Shown: piece by piece, positions 7,342-15,800 of the stretch
How the letters are laid out: every line of letters starts with the position of its first letter
Position numbering within the stretch: position 1 is the stretch's first letter
Virus record (IMG/VR): IMGVR_UViG_3300022687_000002
Location: 1-48,227 of that record
DNA length: 48,227 nt
DNA from: a virus
Direction: 5' to 3' (one strand)
Translations under genes and position numbers: made by a program
Notes under the pieces: model-generated
Database searches by the model: none
Told to the model about the DNA's origin: nothing
The model's input: the letters and a program-made list of their open reading frames with translations, nothing else

Positions 7342-7930
7342 CCCGAATGATTTCACCATCCTCACCTTCGAGCGGGATGGGTTCCTGATGCCTTGGGTCT
7401 GTGGAGTCTGGCATTAGCCAAAGCGTTCCAGTTTCGTCTTTCGCGAGCGCCTTTACTGTTGCTTCTCGCAGCCCGTCCGGTTTTTCCCGCTCCACCACAT
7501 ACCGCTTGCCAACCTCAAGTGGTTCCGGCCGTTCTATGAGTGAAGTGAAGACGATGACTGTCCCTTCCGGGTAGATCCTGTTCATGGATGGGCCGCGTGT
7601 CTCAGCCCCATAAAGCGCTACCGAGTTGAGGCCGGGCACAGCGGGCACGGATACTTCATACCAATCAGCCTCATCCCATTCGAGGGCTTCGTGCCATGAG
7701 CCCGCCGCCACGCATCCGCGGACGAGAACAGTCTTCCCACTCTTCGAGTCGCTTATGAGATCGACTGGTTCGACGTGAAAGATCTCGGCGAGCTCGACCA
7801 TTCGGTTATAGGTGAGTTCGACTTTTCCGTTCTCAAGACGGTTGTAATTGGTCAGGTCGATGCCTAGCCGCTCTGCGACTGCGGCCTGGGTCATCTTCCG
7901 CTCTTTGCGAATTGCCTTTAATCTCAACAT
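7304..7930 (-). CDS. CI-like repressor with S24 (LexA-type) peptidase domain
   Basis: A 208-aa lysogeny repressor. An XRE helix-turn-helix occupies residues 1-60 (RKMTQAAVAERLGIDLTNYN is the HTH core). The C-terminal S24 domain has a probable Ala76-Gly77 cleavage site (CVAAGSW), catalytic Ser115 in GPSM and Lys160 in ATVKAL, so RecA-stimulated self-cleavage and SOS induction are expected. The ATG at 7930 is chosen. It has no ribosome site, and a TATATT -10 lies 6 nt upstream, so the transcript should be leaderless. The ATG at 7981 would place operators inside the gene. Confidence 0.93.
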   Translation of the reverse strand: MLRLKAIRKERKMTQAAVAERLGIDLTNYNRLENGKVELTYNRMVELAEIFHVEPVDLISDSKSGKTVLVRGCVAAGSWHEALEWDEADWYEVSVPAVPGLNSVALYGAETRGPSMNRIYPEGTVIVFTSLIERPEPLEVGKRYVVEREKPDGLREATVKALAKDETGTLWLMPDSTDPRHQEPIPLEGEDGEIIRVIGRVVYSFRPE

Positions 7931-7939
7931 GTTACGAAT

Positions 7940-8016
7940 ATAGCGAAATTCGCCATCCCAAAATATAGCGACTTGCGCCAAATACTGGTTGACAAAAGTA
8001 TGGCGAATATCGCTAT
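7940..8016. promoter_or_regulatory. OR-like cluster: three 17-bp operators
   Basis: Palindromic sites at 7940-7956 (ATAGCGA-AAT-TCGCCAT), 7965-7981 (ATAGCGA-CTT-GCGCCAA, degenerate right arm) and 8000-8016 (ATGGCGA-ATA-TCGCTAT). Centres are 25 and 35 bp apart. The cluster separates the divergent repressor and cro-like genes. The site nearest the repressor lies over its -10, and the site nearest cro lies between the -35 and -10 of the rightward promoter, so differing affinity could set the lysis-lysogeny choice. Confidence 0.82.
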
Positions 8017-8019
8017 ATT
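7989..8019 (+). promoter_or_regulatory. PR-like rightward promoter
   Basis: Consensus -35 TTGACA at 7989-7994 and a -10 of GCTATA (8012-8017, 17-nt spacer) or TATATT (8014-8019, 19-nt spacer). An operator fills the spacer. The -10 ends 6-8 nt before the ATG of the Cro-like gene, so transcription should start at or next to the start codon. Confidence 0.75.
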
Positions 8020-8025
8020 TAAGCC

Positions 8026-8274
8026 ATGAAGCTCACACAATGGCGATTGACCCACACGAAAACGTTGACTGAGTGCGCCGCCCTTTTTGGGTTGGCGAGC
8101 GCCAGAACGTATCAGCGTTATGAGACTGGAGAGACCCGCGCGGATGCGGATCTCGTCGAGGTCATTACTGCCCGGACGATGGGTGATGTGAAGGCGGCCG
8201 ATATGTATAACACCCGTCTTGAATGGCTTAAGGCCAACCGTCCTGAGAGATTTTCCACCGAGGCCGCAGAATGA
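8026..8274 (+). CDS. Cro-like helix-turn-helix regulator
   Basis: An 82-aa protein. Residues 14-40 (LTECAALFGLASARTYQRYE) form a helix-turn-helix of the XRE/Cro type. It is the first gene rightward of the operator cluster and divergent from the repressor, the position of cro. No ribosome binding site precedes the ATG, and the promoter -10 is too close for a leader, so it is probably translated from a leaderless mRNA. It should bind the same operators and favour lytic growth. It ends with an ATGA overlap with the next gene. Confidence 0.85.
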   Translation: MKLTQWRLTHTKTLTECAALFGLASARTYQRYETGETRADADLVEVITARTMGDVKAADMYNTRLEWLKANRPERFSTEAAE

Positions 8275-8888
8275 CCCGCTCGCTCCGCCGCCGCATCGAC
8301 GATGCGCTCTGCGCCTTTGCCACCGGTCACAGCCGGCGCGATCTCGAGCGGGTTCGCCGCCGTCGGGTGTGGTGCATTTCCGAACGGCTGGCGCTTTGGC
8401 ATGAGAGGGAAGCAGTTGGGGCGTCCGACTGGTATGCCGAGGAGCGCAGGTCACGGGCGGCGGCCCTTCGAGGCGGCGCGCAGGATTTCCTGCATGCTCT
8501 GGATGGCCCGCGTCTTCGCGGCTTGTCGCAACTCCTTTTCGTCGACGGAATTTGTAAAGAGAGCGTCTGGAAGTCGGACCTGGCCGAACGTCTTGGCTTC
8601 GACAGCTACAGTGAGATTCCGCGCGACCTCCTCGAGAGCATCGGGTTGAAGCCTGGCAAATACCCTCACGACCTCACGCAGGGCCTGTTTCATCACGAGG
8701 GCTTCAGTTTCGGCTTTGAGGAGCTGTACCCCAACCGGATCTATCGGCATCGGGAGTCCTTTCTTTTCTGGTGGCGCGGTGTCCGGAAGGCGATCCGCGC
8801 ACGGGTTGAGGATGTGAAAGCCCGGTTTCGCCGGAGCTTCCGGGCGGCGGCTCTTGCCTTTTTCTCGGCTTCGACCGGGCCACCGTAA
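8271..8888 (+). CDS. Uncertain ORF after cro, arginine-rich
   Basis: A 205-aa ORF overlapping the cro-like stop by ATGA, with GAGG 7 nt upstream. The first 70 residues are basic and helical (LRRRIDDALCAFATGHSRRD) and plausible as protein. The remainder is less convincing, because a well-formed ORF with a good ribosome site lies on the other strand at 8451-8750. Either the gene is real throughout or only its N-terminal part is. No family is recognised. Confidence 0.45.
   Translation: MTRSLRRRIDDALCAFATGHSRRDLERVRRRRVWCISERLALWHEREAVGASDWYAEERRSRAAALRGGAQDFLHALDGPRLRGLSQLLFVDGICKESVWKSDLAERLGFDSYSEIPRDLLESIGLKPGKYPHDLTQGLFHHEGFSFGFEELYPNRIYRHRESFLFWWRGVRKAIRARVEDVKARFRRSFRAAALAFFSASTGPP
8451..8750 (-). 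CDS. Antisense ORF, 99-aa helical protein
   Basis: The minus-strand frame has AAAGGA 7 nt before the ATG at 8750. It encodes an amphipathic, acidic protein starting MPIDPVGVQLLKAETEALVM with regular hydrophobic spacing, including ALREVVRVFARLQPDALEEV. It lies wholly inside the plus-strand ORF 8271-8888, so at most one is fully coding, or the locus is doubly coded. Composition favours this ORF for the 3' half of the interval. Function unknown. Confidence 0.5.
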   Translation of the reverse strand: MPIDPVGVQLLKAETEALVMKQALREVVRVFARLQPDALEEVARNLTVAVEAKTFGQVRLPDALFTNSVDEKELRQAAKTRAIQSMQEILRAASKGRRP

Positions 8889-8917
8889 CTGGCTTGATCA
8901 AACCATCTCAAAGCCGT

Positions 8918-8961
8918 TCCCACCACGGGAAAGCGAACCGGTTTTTCCCGGAACGGGAAAG
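8918..8961. promoter_or_regulatory. Paired GGGAA palindromes before the CII-like gene
   Basis: Two inverted repeats: TTCCC-ACCAC-GGGAA at 8918-8932 and TTTCCCG-GAA-CGGGAAA at 8945-8961 (perfect 7-bp arms). Their centres are 28 bp apart. They differ from the immunity operators and lie in the only sizeable gap of the early rightward region, so they probably bind a second regulator. The CII-like protein encoded immediately downstream is one candidate. Confidence 0.6.
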
Positions 8962-9083
8962 GATTGTCTCGGCTCAGGCCGGGGCATCAACAACCGCCAA
9001 AGGCGGCAAGCCCAAGCGGGCGTCGGCGCTGATGCGCCGCCCCATCCGGAGCGAAGCCGAAGGCGACAGCGCGAGGATCGAGA

Positions 9084-9575
9084 ATGCTCAAGAATGCCTG
9101 GTTCTACCGCGTCAAGGCCGCACAGCGTGATCTGATCGCCCTGTCGGGCGGCATCATGCGGGTGGTCGAAATCACCTCGATTTCCAAAAGCCATGTGGGC
9201 CGCTGGAACAATGCCGAGGACACCGACCTGATGCCGATCAACGCTGTCCTCGTGCTCGAGGAGCATTGCGGTGCGGCTGTCGTCACAGGTGTGATGGCGG
9301 AGCTCAATGGCCGCCGACTCGCCGATGAATCTGAGGCCACCCGGCAGAGCGCCGATGTTCTCTCCGCCTATGCGGAAGCCGTGCGGCACGCCGGCGAGGT
9401 GATGAGTGCCGGCGCCATCGCGCTTGCTGACGGCAAGGTGACGCCGACCGAGGCGCTTACGGTCGATCGTGCTGCAGCTGTGCTTGAGCGCGGTCTCTCG
9501 GATCTGCGACAGACGCTCGCGCATGTGCGGGCGGGCGACCTCAAGGTGGTCGGCGGGGCAGGGGCGGATAAATGA
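9084..9575 (+). CDS. CII-like phage regulatory protein
   Basis: A 163-aa protein of a family often annotated phage regulatory CII. An HTH-like N-terminus (residues 10-60, including KAAQRDLIALSGGIMRVVEI and ISKSHVGRWNN, where the protein meets DNA) is followed by NAVLVLEEHCGAAVVTGVMAEL and a helical C-terminus (LSDLRQTLAHVRAG). The GAGG site upstream and the preceding palindromes suggest a regulated early gene. It may control the repressor or integrase as CII does, but targets are not known. Confidence 0.75.
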   Translation: MLKNAWFYRVKAAQRDLIALSGGIMRVVEITSISKSHVGRWNNAEDTDLMPINAVLVLEEHCGAAVVTGVMAELNGRRLADESEATRQSADVLSAYAEAVRHAGEVMSAGAIALADGKVTPTEALTVDRAAAVLERGLSDLRQTLAHVRAGDLKVVGGAGADK

Positions 9576-9781
9576 TTGAGGACGAAAAGCCCACAGGCCT
9601 GCATTGCCCTGGCTGTGGCAAGCGGATGTTCAAGACAGTGGACAGCCGCCCGGCCCATGGCGGCCAGCGCCGCCGGCGGGTTTGCGTGTCCTGCGACTTC
9701 AAGGTGATCACGCTCGAAACCATCGTCGGCACGGCACGGCCCGGTCCTGGGCGGTTGCCTGGTCATGTGGTGGTGAAATGA
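9572..9781 (+). CDS. Small zinc-ribbon protein resembling the NrdR N-terminus
   Basis: A 69-aa protein. CPGCGKRMFKTVDSRP and RRRRVCVSCDFKVITLE reproduce the zinc ribbon of NrdR, the ribonucleotide reductase repressor (CPxCG...VxDSRP...RRRRxCxxC...T.E), but the ATP-cone domain is absent. Cys12, Cys15, Cys38 and Cys41 are the likely zinc ligands. It overlaps both neighbours by ATGA. It could bind DNA at NrdR-like sites or simply be a phage zinc ribbon; no NrdR box was looked for systematically. Confidence 0.72.
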   Translation: MIEDEKPTGLHCPGCGKRMFKTVDSRPAHGGQRRRRVCVSCDFKVITLETIVGTARPGPGRLPGHVVVK

Positions 9782-10368
9782 GCGCACTTCCGCAGGGTCC
9801 CTTCAATGTCATTTACGCCGACCCGCCATGGCGGTTTCAGTCATGGTCCGAGGCCGGTGAGGATCGCAGCGCAGTCCAGCATTATGACTGCATGGATCTT
9901 GAGGCCATTGCGGCCTTGCCGGTGGCTGATATAGCCGCCGAGGATGCGGCGCTCTTCATGTGGGTTATCCAGCCGATGCTGCCCGAGGCGCTGCAATTGA
10001 TCTCGGCCTGGGGATTCACCTACAAGACCGTGGCCTTCGCCTGGTTCAAGATCAAGGGTGATCCTGATCAGCAGTTCCTGTTTGCCGACTCCGGTTCGGT
10101 CCGCAAGGGGATGGGCTATCACACGCGCTCCGGCATGGAGCAGTGCTGGCTTGCCACGCGCGGGCGTGGTTACGACCGCCTGACCAAGGGCGAGGCGCAG
10201 GCCCATCTTGAGGGCATCCGCGAACATTCCCGCAAGCCGGATCACTTTGCAGACGCGATCGTGCGGCTCACCGGCGACGTGCCGAAGCTTGAAATGTTCG
10301 CCCGCACCCAGCGCCCTGGCTGGAACTCCTGGGGCAATCAGGTCGACAAGTTCGCGGAGGTGGCGTGA
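9778..10368 (+). CDS. MT-A70 family adenine N6-methyltransferase
   Basis: A 196-aa DNA methyltransferase with the catalytic DPPW motif at residues 15-18, MWVIQPMLPEAL and WGFTYKTVAFAW in the Rossmann core, and a C-terminal KLEMFARTQRPGWNSWGN, all typical of the MT-A70 group found in phages. It would methylate adenine in a specific sequence, protecting phage DNA or marking it for regulation. The ATG at 9778 overlaps the previous stop. No partner nuclease is next to it. Confidence 0.93.
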   Translation: MSALPQGPFNVIYADPPWRFQSWSEAGEDRSAVQHYDCMDLEAIAALPVADIAAEDAALFMWVIQPMLPEALQLISAWGFTYKTVAFAWFKIKGDPDQQFLFADSGSVRKGMGYHTRSGMEQCWLATRGRGYDRLTKGEAQAHLEGIREHSRKPDHFADAIVRLTGDVPKLEMFARTQRPGWNSWGNQVDKFAEVA

Positions 10369-10721
10369 TGGATCCCCGCCTCACCATCGTCACCAATCAC
10401 CCGGCACGCGCAGTCCTGGCCGTGCTCGGCGTCGATGCTGCGCCCGAATGGGTGCGTGTGATCACCCGGGCCGAGGATTCGGCTCACCTGGCACCCGGCT
10501 CGCGGGTGATCGGTCAATGGTTTGAGCCGCGCAAATACCGCTCCGCACTTGAATGGGCCTGGATTGAGCGCAAGGCGCGCGGCGATCTGATGGGCCTGTC
10601 GGTGGAGGATTGCGAGAGGCTTGCAGAGTGGGCCGAGCGCCGCGGAACGCGGTCTGATGTGGATTCGAGCCTGGCCGCCGCAACCAGCGGCATGGTGATC
10701 AGCGAACGGAGGATCTCATGA
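10368..10721 (+). CDS. Hypothetical early protein
   Basis: A 117-aa protein, MDPRLTIVTNHPARAVLAVL at its start. GGAGG lies 7 nt before the ATG at 10368; a GTG at 10365 is also in frame. A mid-section (FEPRKYRSALEWAWIERK) is rich in aromatic and basic residues. It overlaps the methylase stop, so it belongs to the same translational chain. No family is recognised. Confidence 0.7.
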   Translation: MDPRLTIVTNHPARAVLAVLGVDAAPEWVRVITRAEDSAHLAPGSRVIGQWFEPRKYRSALEWAWIERKARGDLMGLSVEDCERLAEWAERRGTRSDVDSSLAAATSGMVISERRIS

Positions 10722-10756
10722 GCATTCATCTTGATGTCATCGGTGAGCGGCCATGA
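10718..10756 (+). CDS. 12-codon ORF linking two genes
   Basis: A 12-aa ORF (MSIHLDVIGERP) whose ATG overlaps the upstream stop and whose TGA overlaps the next ATG at 10753, both by ATGA. A GGAGG site lies 5 nt before it. Without it the gene at 10753 would be separated from its upstream neighbour and have only a weak site of its own, so this ORF may serve to carry ribosomes to the next start rather than to make a functional peptide. Confidence 0.4.
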   Translation: MSIHLDVIGERP

Positions 10757-11382
10757 TCGAGGATCACGCCGTCACCTGCCGCTTTGGTGTTCCGCCGCGT
10801 GTCCGGGCGCGGCCAGCGTCTGGGCCTTTCGGAAGCCTTGCCGCCATTTCACCGGGGTTTGATGCGCTGCCCGCCCCGGAACAAGCGGCCGCCGTGAACC
10901 TGTTGCTCGAGCGCGGAGAAAAGCCTGCGGCCATTGCGGCCGGTCTTGGCCGCTCTCGCCGCCAGATCGAAGCCCTGCGAGATCTTCGCTGCAGGCCACT
11001 CCCAGCCGCCTTCCTGCGCGAGGAGCCGGCACCGCGCCCTGTGCCCGGTCTATTTTTGCGGCCGTTGCCCGCCACTGCAAAGGCAACGGTGAGTGACAGG
11101 CTCGCTGATGCTGCGCTGCTGGCTGTCGATCGGCTGCGAATTGCGGCGGGTGTCGATCCTGACGCCGAGTTCGAGATGACGATGGATGAGCTGTGCCAGG
11201 CCTGCGACGTTGGCCTGCCCGCCGGGCGGCGTCGGGTCGGGGAGCTTGAAAGCCGCAAATGGCTCAGGCGCAAGATCCGCTCGGGCCTGCCGCAGCTGGT
11301 CATGATCGCCCTTGCCGGTCGCTGTCGCCTGGCCGCTCTTGCTGAAGCCAAGGGCCTACAAAACAAGGGGAGGGCAAAGTGA
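10753..11382 (+). CDS. Putative DNA-binding protein with two HTH-like segments
   Basis: A 209-aa basic protein. Residues 40-75 (AAVNLLLERGEKPAAIAAGL followed by GRSRRQIEALRDL) resemble a helix-turn-helix. A second, winged-helix-like segment lies near residues 140-175 (MTMDELCQACDVGL, then GRRRVGELESRKWLRRK). Its place before the HNH and primase-helicase genes suggests a role in replication or early control, such as origin recognition, but there is no diagnostic motif. Confidence 0.65.
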   Translation: MIEDHAVTCRFGVPPRVRARPASGPFGSLAAISPGFDALPAPEQAAAVNLLLERGEKPAAIAAGLGRSRRQIEALRDLRCRPLPAAFLREEPAPRPVPGLFLRPLPATAKATVSDRLADAALLAVDRLRIAAGVDPDAEFEMTMDELCQACDVGLPAGRRRVGELESRKWLRRKIRSGLPQLVMIALAGRCRLAALAEAKGLQNKGRAK

Positions 11383-11705
11383 TGGTCCGCCTCAAGCCAC
11401 ATGAGCGCCCGCTCTACATCATCGCACCAAGCCTCGCCCAGTGCCACCGTGCGGCTCTCGCCCACGGGCTCAACCCGGAGCGGATGGAAAACGTGCGCTG
11501 CATCACGGCCGCCAGCCAGCTGCGCGGCACCCGCGCCTGCACGCCTTTCATCACCCATGAGCGCTCGACCTGGGTGCGCGCCATGCCCGACGTCTTCAAT
11601 CTCGACCAGGCAGTCGACCTTCTGGTGCGCACCGGCCGCCTGCGCGTTGCCGCATCCGATGACATCGCCGCCGTTCGTGGCCAGCGTGTAGAGGCTGCGG
11701 AGTGA
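11382..11705 (+). CDS. Hypothetical early protein
   Basis: A 107-aa protein starting MVRLKPHERPLYIIAPSLAQ with a Rossmann-like first strand and helix. GGAGG lies 8 nt before the ATG at 11382 (a GTG at 11379 is the alternative). It overlaps the preceding stop. No motif or family is recognised. Confidence 0.68.
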   Translation: MVRLKPHERPLYIIAPSLAQCHRAALAHGLNPERMENVRCITAASQLRGTRACTPFITHERSTWVRAMPDVFNLDQAVDLLVRTGRLRVAASDDIAAVRGQRVEAAE

Positions 11706-11751
11706 GCGGTGGAATCTGCCTAATTTCCCAATCTGGAAAAGGAGAAAGAGC

Positions 11752-11991
11752 GTGAAGAACAAGCTTCATGACCTCAACAACCATCTGTTTGCACAAATCG
11801 AGCGGCTTTCCGATGAGGATTTGACGCCAGAGAAGATTGACCAGGAGGCAAAGCGCGGGGAGGCCATCGTTTCGGTGGCTGATCAGATTATCCGGAATGC
11901 CGAATTGCAGATCAAGGCGGCAAAGCTTGTGGCTGAGTATGGCGAGAATCCTGCTCCCTATCTGCCGCAGATAGAGGCGCGACGGTCATGA
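11752..11991 (+). CDS. Small conserved phage protein upstream of HNH endonuclease
   Basis: A 79-aa helical protein starting at GTG with GGAG about 8 nt upstream. The pattern LHDLNNHLFAQIERLSDEDL followed by an acidic helix and QIIRNAELQIKAAKLVAEYG belongs to a small family seen in many phages next to HNH nuclease genes, with no known activity. It overlaps the next gene by ATGA. Confidence 0.75.
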   Translation: MKNKLHDLNNHLFAQIERLSDEDLTPEKIDQEAKRGEAIVSVADQIIRNAELQIKAAKLVAEYGENPAPYLPQIEARRS

Positions 11992-12815
11992 CCAGGCGCG
12001 GGCGTATCCTCTATTCACAGGCTGAAATGGCCTGGCTTGAAGCAAACCGCCTGATGATAATCAGCGATTATCATGCTGCATTCGTGGCGAGGTTCGGGCG
12101 CTCCGATGTATCGGCTGCGCATCTTCATGCACTTCGTAAGCGCAAGGGCTGGCTTGTTGGTCGCGCTCCGGGCCGGTTTAAGGGGCGGCGGATCAAGTAT
12201 TCCGATGTGGAGATGGAATGGCTTCGCGCGAACGGCACTTTGCCGATCGGTGACTATCATCGTGAGTTTCTCAAGGTATTTCCCCGCGAAGATGTGACAC
12301 GCGAAAACCTGCATGCGTTGCGCAAGCGTGAGGGCATGAAAACCGGGCGGACCGGACGATTTGAAAAGGGTGCAGTGCCTGCAAACAAGGGCAAGACCAT
12401 GCCCTTCAACCCGAAAAGCGCCGCCACCCAGTTCAAGACGGGGCAACTGCCGCACAATCACAAGGGTGCCGGGCATGAACGTATCGACAGCAAGGATGGC
12501 TATGTCGTCCTGATCGTTGATGAGCCCAATCCATGGACCGGAGCCGCAACCCGACCTGTGCACAAGCATCGCTGGTTGTGGGAGAGGGCAAACGGCCCGA
12601 TCCCTGATGGCTATGCCCTCAAATGTCTTGATGGAGACAAACTCAACACTGATCCAGAAAACTGGGAGCTGGTGCCGCGCGCCATGCTGCCGCGGTTGAG
12701 CGGGCGCTTTGGGCGAGGGTTTGACAGCGCGCCGCAAGAGCTGAAGCCAACGATCATGGCTGTCACCCGACTTGAGCACGCCGCACGGAAAAAGCAGACC
12801 GAGGCTGCCGAATGA
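11988..12815 (+). CDS. HNH endonuclease with duplicated DNA-binding repeats
   Basis: A 275-aa nuclease. The N-terminal part carries two related units of about 60 residues, each ending LHALRKRKGW or LHALRKREGM, that look like tandem helix-turn-helix modules. The C-terminal HNH domain has VHKHRWLWERANGPIPDGYA and LDGDKLNTDPENWELVPR. The usual central HH is replaced by KC, as in a known phage subgroup, so the catalytic set is not the textbook one. It could be a homing-type enzyme or help in DNA processing. Confidence 0.88.
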   Translation: MTRRGRILYSQAEMAWLEANRLMIISDYHAAFVARFGRSDVSAAHLHALRKRKGWLVGRAPGRFKGRRIKYSDVEMEWLRANGTLPIGDYHREFLKVFPREDVTRENLHALRKREGMKTGRTGRFEKGAVPANKGKTMPFNPKSAATQFKTGQLPHNHKGAGHERIDSKDGYVVLIVDEPNPWTGAATRPVHKHRWLWERANGPIPDGYALKCLDGDKLNTDPENWELVPRAMLPRLSGRFGRGFDSAPQELKPTIMAVTRLEHAARKKQTEAAE

Positions 12816-15800
12816 GCGAGATCCTCGATCTCTTCGTCGAGCGCGCGCGCGAGGTAACGATAGGTGAGGCTGCGCCCCGTCTTGGTCTGGCGCTCAAGGG
12901 CAGGGCGGCCGAGCAGGCCATGCCTTGCCCGCATTGTGGCGGCAAGGACCGCTTTGCGATCAACACGGCCAAGAACAAATGGAATTGTCGCGGTGGCTCC
13001 ACCGGCGGCAATGATGCGATCGGCATGGCGGCGCATATTAGGGGCCTCGATGTCGGCCGGCGGCCCGAATTTCTTGAAGCCTGCGGTGCGGTACTGGGCG
13101 AGGCAGTGCCTGATGGGGCCGAGCAGCTGAGCGAGGAGCGACGCGCGGAGATCCGCGCGGAAGCAGATGCCCGTGCCGAGAAGGCTGAACGCGAGGCCGC
13201 GGCCCGCGCCCGTGAGGCCGGCGAGTTTCGCGAAAAGGAGCTCGCGAAATGCCGGGGGATCTATGAGGCGGCAACGCTCGGTCTCGGCACTTCGCCAGCA
13301 GCCCTTTATGTGAAGGCCCGCACCGGGCTGCCGATGTCGCGCATGGCGCTGCTCGGTGTGGCCGGTTTCGCTGACCGCCTGACCTATTGGCACGGCAGGG
13401 ATGAGCGCGGCAATCCACGCGACCTGTGGTGCGGCCCAGCGCTCGTGCTGCCCTTTGTCGATGGCGAGGGCCATCTGATCGGCATCCACCAGACATGGAT
13501 CGACATGGACAATGGCCCGAAATTCCGGCCACACCTGGTCTGCCCGGAGAAGGGCGAGACGCTGCCCACCAAGAAGATGCGCGGATCCAAGAAGGGCGGG
13601 CTGTTACCGGTGGCGGGCGAGATGAGCGCCAGCCGCTGGGTTGTGGGGGAGGGGATCGAGAATGTGTGCGCCTGGCTGGCGGCGGAACTCGATGATGACG
13701 ACGCTTTGGCGCGCGCGACCTTCTATGCAGCCGCCGGCGATATCGGCAATTTGGCGGGTGCTGCCGCGCGCACCGGGCGCTTTGCCCACCCACATGAGAA
13801 GCAGGTCGATGCCAAGGGAGTTACCCGGCCGGTGATGATGCCGAGCCCAATTCCGGACCCTGTCCGGATCTCCGAGGGTTTTCCACTCGGGCCTCATGTG
13901 CGTGAACTGCTTTTTTTGGGTGATGGAGACTCGGAGCGGGTTTGGACCGAAGCACACATGAGCCGAGCTGAATCTCGAGCTCGACTTATTTCGCCAGGTA
14001 TCGACGTGGCAACGAGATGGCCGCCAAGTGGGCACGATTGGGCTGAGCAAGCCCTGCTCGGCGATATCGGAGATGCGATCGCTGCGTCGAAATCCCCGGA
14101 CCCCTTTTCTGGCGCTTCTCTAGGTGATGAAACTGGTGCAGAAAACGCCGACAGTGGCGACGGGAAGGGAAATGGCGAATTTTCGCCAGGGCGGGAACCC
14201 GATCGGCCTTCACTGGGCGATCTTGTCGCCAGTTGTGCCGTGCTCGATCACTCCGACACGGACAACGCCAAGCGATTGCTCAAACATTTCGGCACGGACC
14301 TGCTGGTGGTTACCCAGTCCAAGGCCAAGAGCCCGTTCTATGCGGTCTGGACCGGCACCCACTGGGACACTGACAATGGTGGCCCGCGATCGCTCGCCCT
14401 GGCCCAGCAGCTGGGCGATCTGATCATGATGGAGGTCGAGCACATCAACCCTACGCCTGGTGAGCAGGCGGCGATCGATGCTGGCAGCCAGTTCCTCGAG
14501 AAGCCCGACGATGAGCTTGGCAAGCCGCAAATCAAAGCCAAGCGCCTGGCCGAGGATGCCAACAAGGCATGGATGAAGCGTCGGGCCGGACGGGCAAGCT
14601 TTGCGGTCGGCTCGAAGAACCTCGCGAAGATGAACGCCATGCTCTCCTGCGGAGCACCGCACATCATGCGCGATCCTGATCACTTCAACGCCGATCGCTA
14701 TTCCTTTGCCACGTTGAACCACACCATCCGCTTTGCGCGGGAGACTGTCGCGGTGCCTGCGCAATCGGACGCGGAGGAGGATGGCGAGGCGGTGCGCGCC
14801 GTGGTGGCGGTGCGTGAGGGCCATGCCCGCGCCGATCTGATCACCCAGCTGGTGCCGGTCGATTATGATCCGAAAGCCCGATGCCCGCGGTGGGAGGCGT
14901 TTCTCACCCGCATGCTGCCGGATGCGGAGGTGCGAAAGCTGGTGCAGATCGCCTTTGCGCTCGGCTTGGTCGGCGTGACCGTCCAGAAGCTGTTTTTCCA
15001 TTATGGCTCGGGCGCCAACGGCAAATCGGTCGCCATGGAGGTGATCTGCCGCTTGCTGGGCTCTGCCTCGGTCACGCTGCCTGCCACATCCTTTATCGGC
15101 GAAAGCAACACTGGGGGCTCTGCCTCTCCCGATATTGCCCGGCTCTATGGCCGGCGCTTCCTGCGGGTGAAGGAATTGCCGCAGGGCGAGGATCTCAAGG
15201 AGAACCTGGTCAAGGAGGTGACCGGTGGCGAAGCCATCACGGCTCGCGACCTGCATCAGGGCTATTTCGATTTCGATCCGCTGTTTACCCCGCATATGAG
15301 CGGCAACGGTTACCCGCGGATCACCGGCATGGACAACGGCATCTGGCGGCGCATGTGCGTGATCCACTGGCCTGTGCAGCTCACAGTGGATGAGCAGCGC
15401 GACTTCGAGGATGTGATGGCGGAGTTCGAGGTCGAATTCCCTGGCATCCTCAACTGGATGATCGAAGGCATGCGCATGTTCCTCGAGGAGGGGCTGGTAA
15501 TCCCCGAAGCGGTGGCGCGGGCCACCCAGGATTACCGTGACGAGATGGACCCGACAGCGGCCTTCTGCGCTGCCTGTGTACGGCCTTCACCATGCGACAA
15601 GCTGACCGCCAAGGACTTCTACCACGCCTATGTGAACTACACGGTCGACCAGGGCGGCAAGCCGATCTCGCTGACGCGGTTCGGGCTGATCATGAAGCGA
15701 AAGTTCGAGCGCGAGGAGGGCCGGACCAATCACTATCTGGGCATTGTGCTGGTCGACGTGCCGGGTGACTCGGGTGATCCGCAAACCGCGCCGCCCGGCC

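Noticed and set aside
12611-13534. 307-aa minus-strand ORF opposite the HNH and primase genes
   Set aside because: It runs antisense to two strongly recognised genes with good motifs; long open antisense frames are expected at this GC content.
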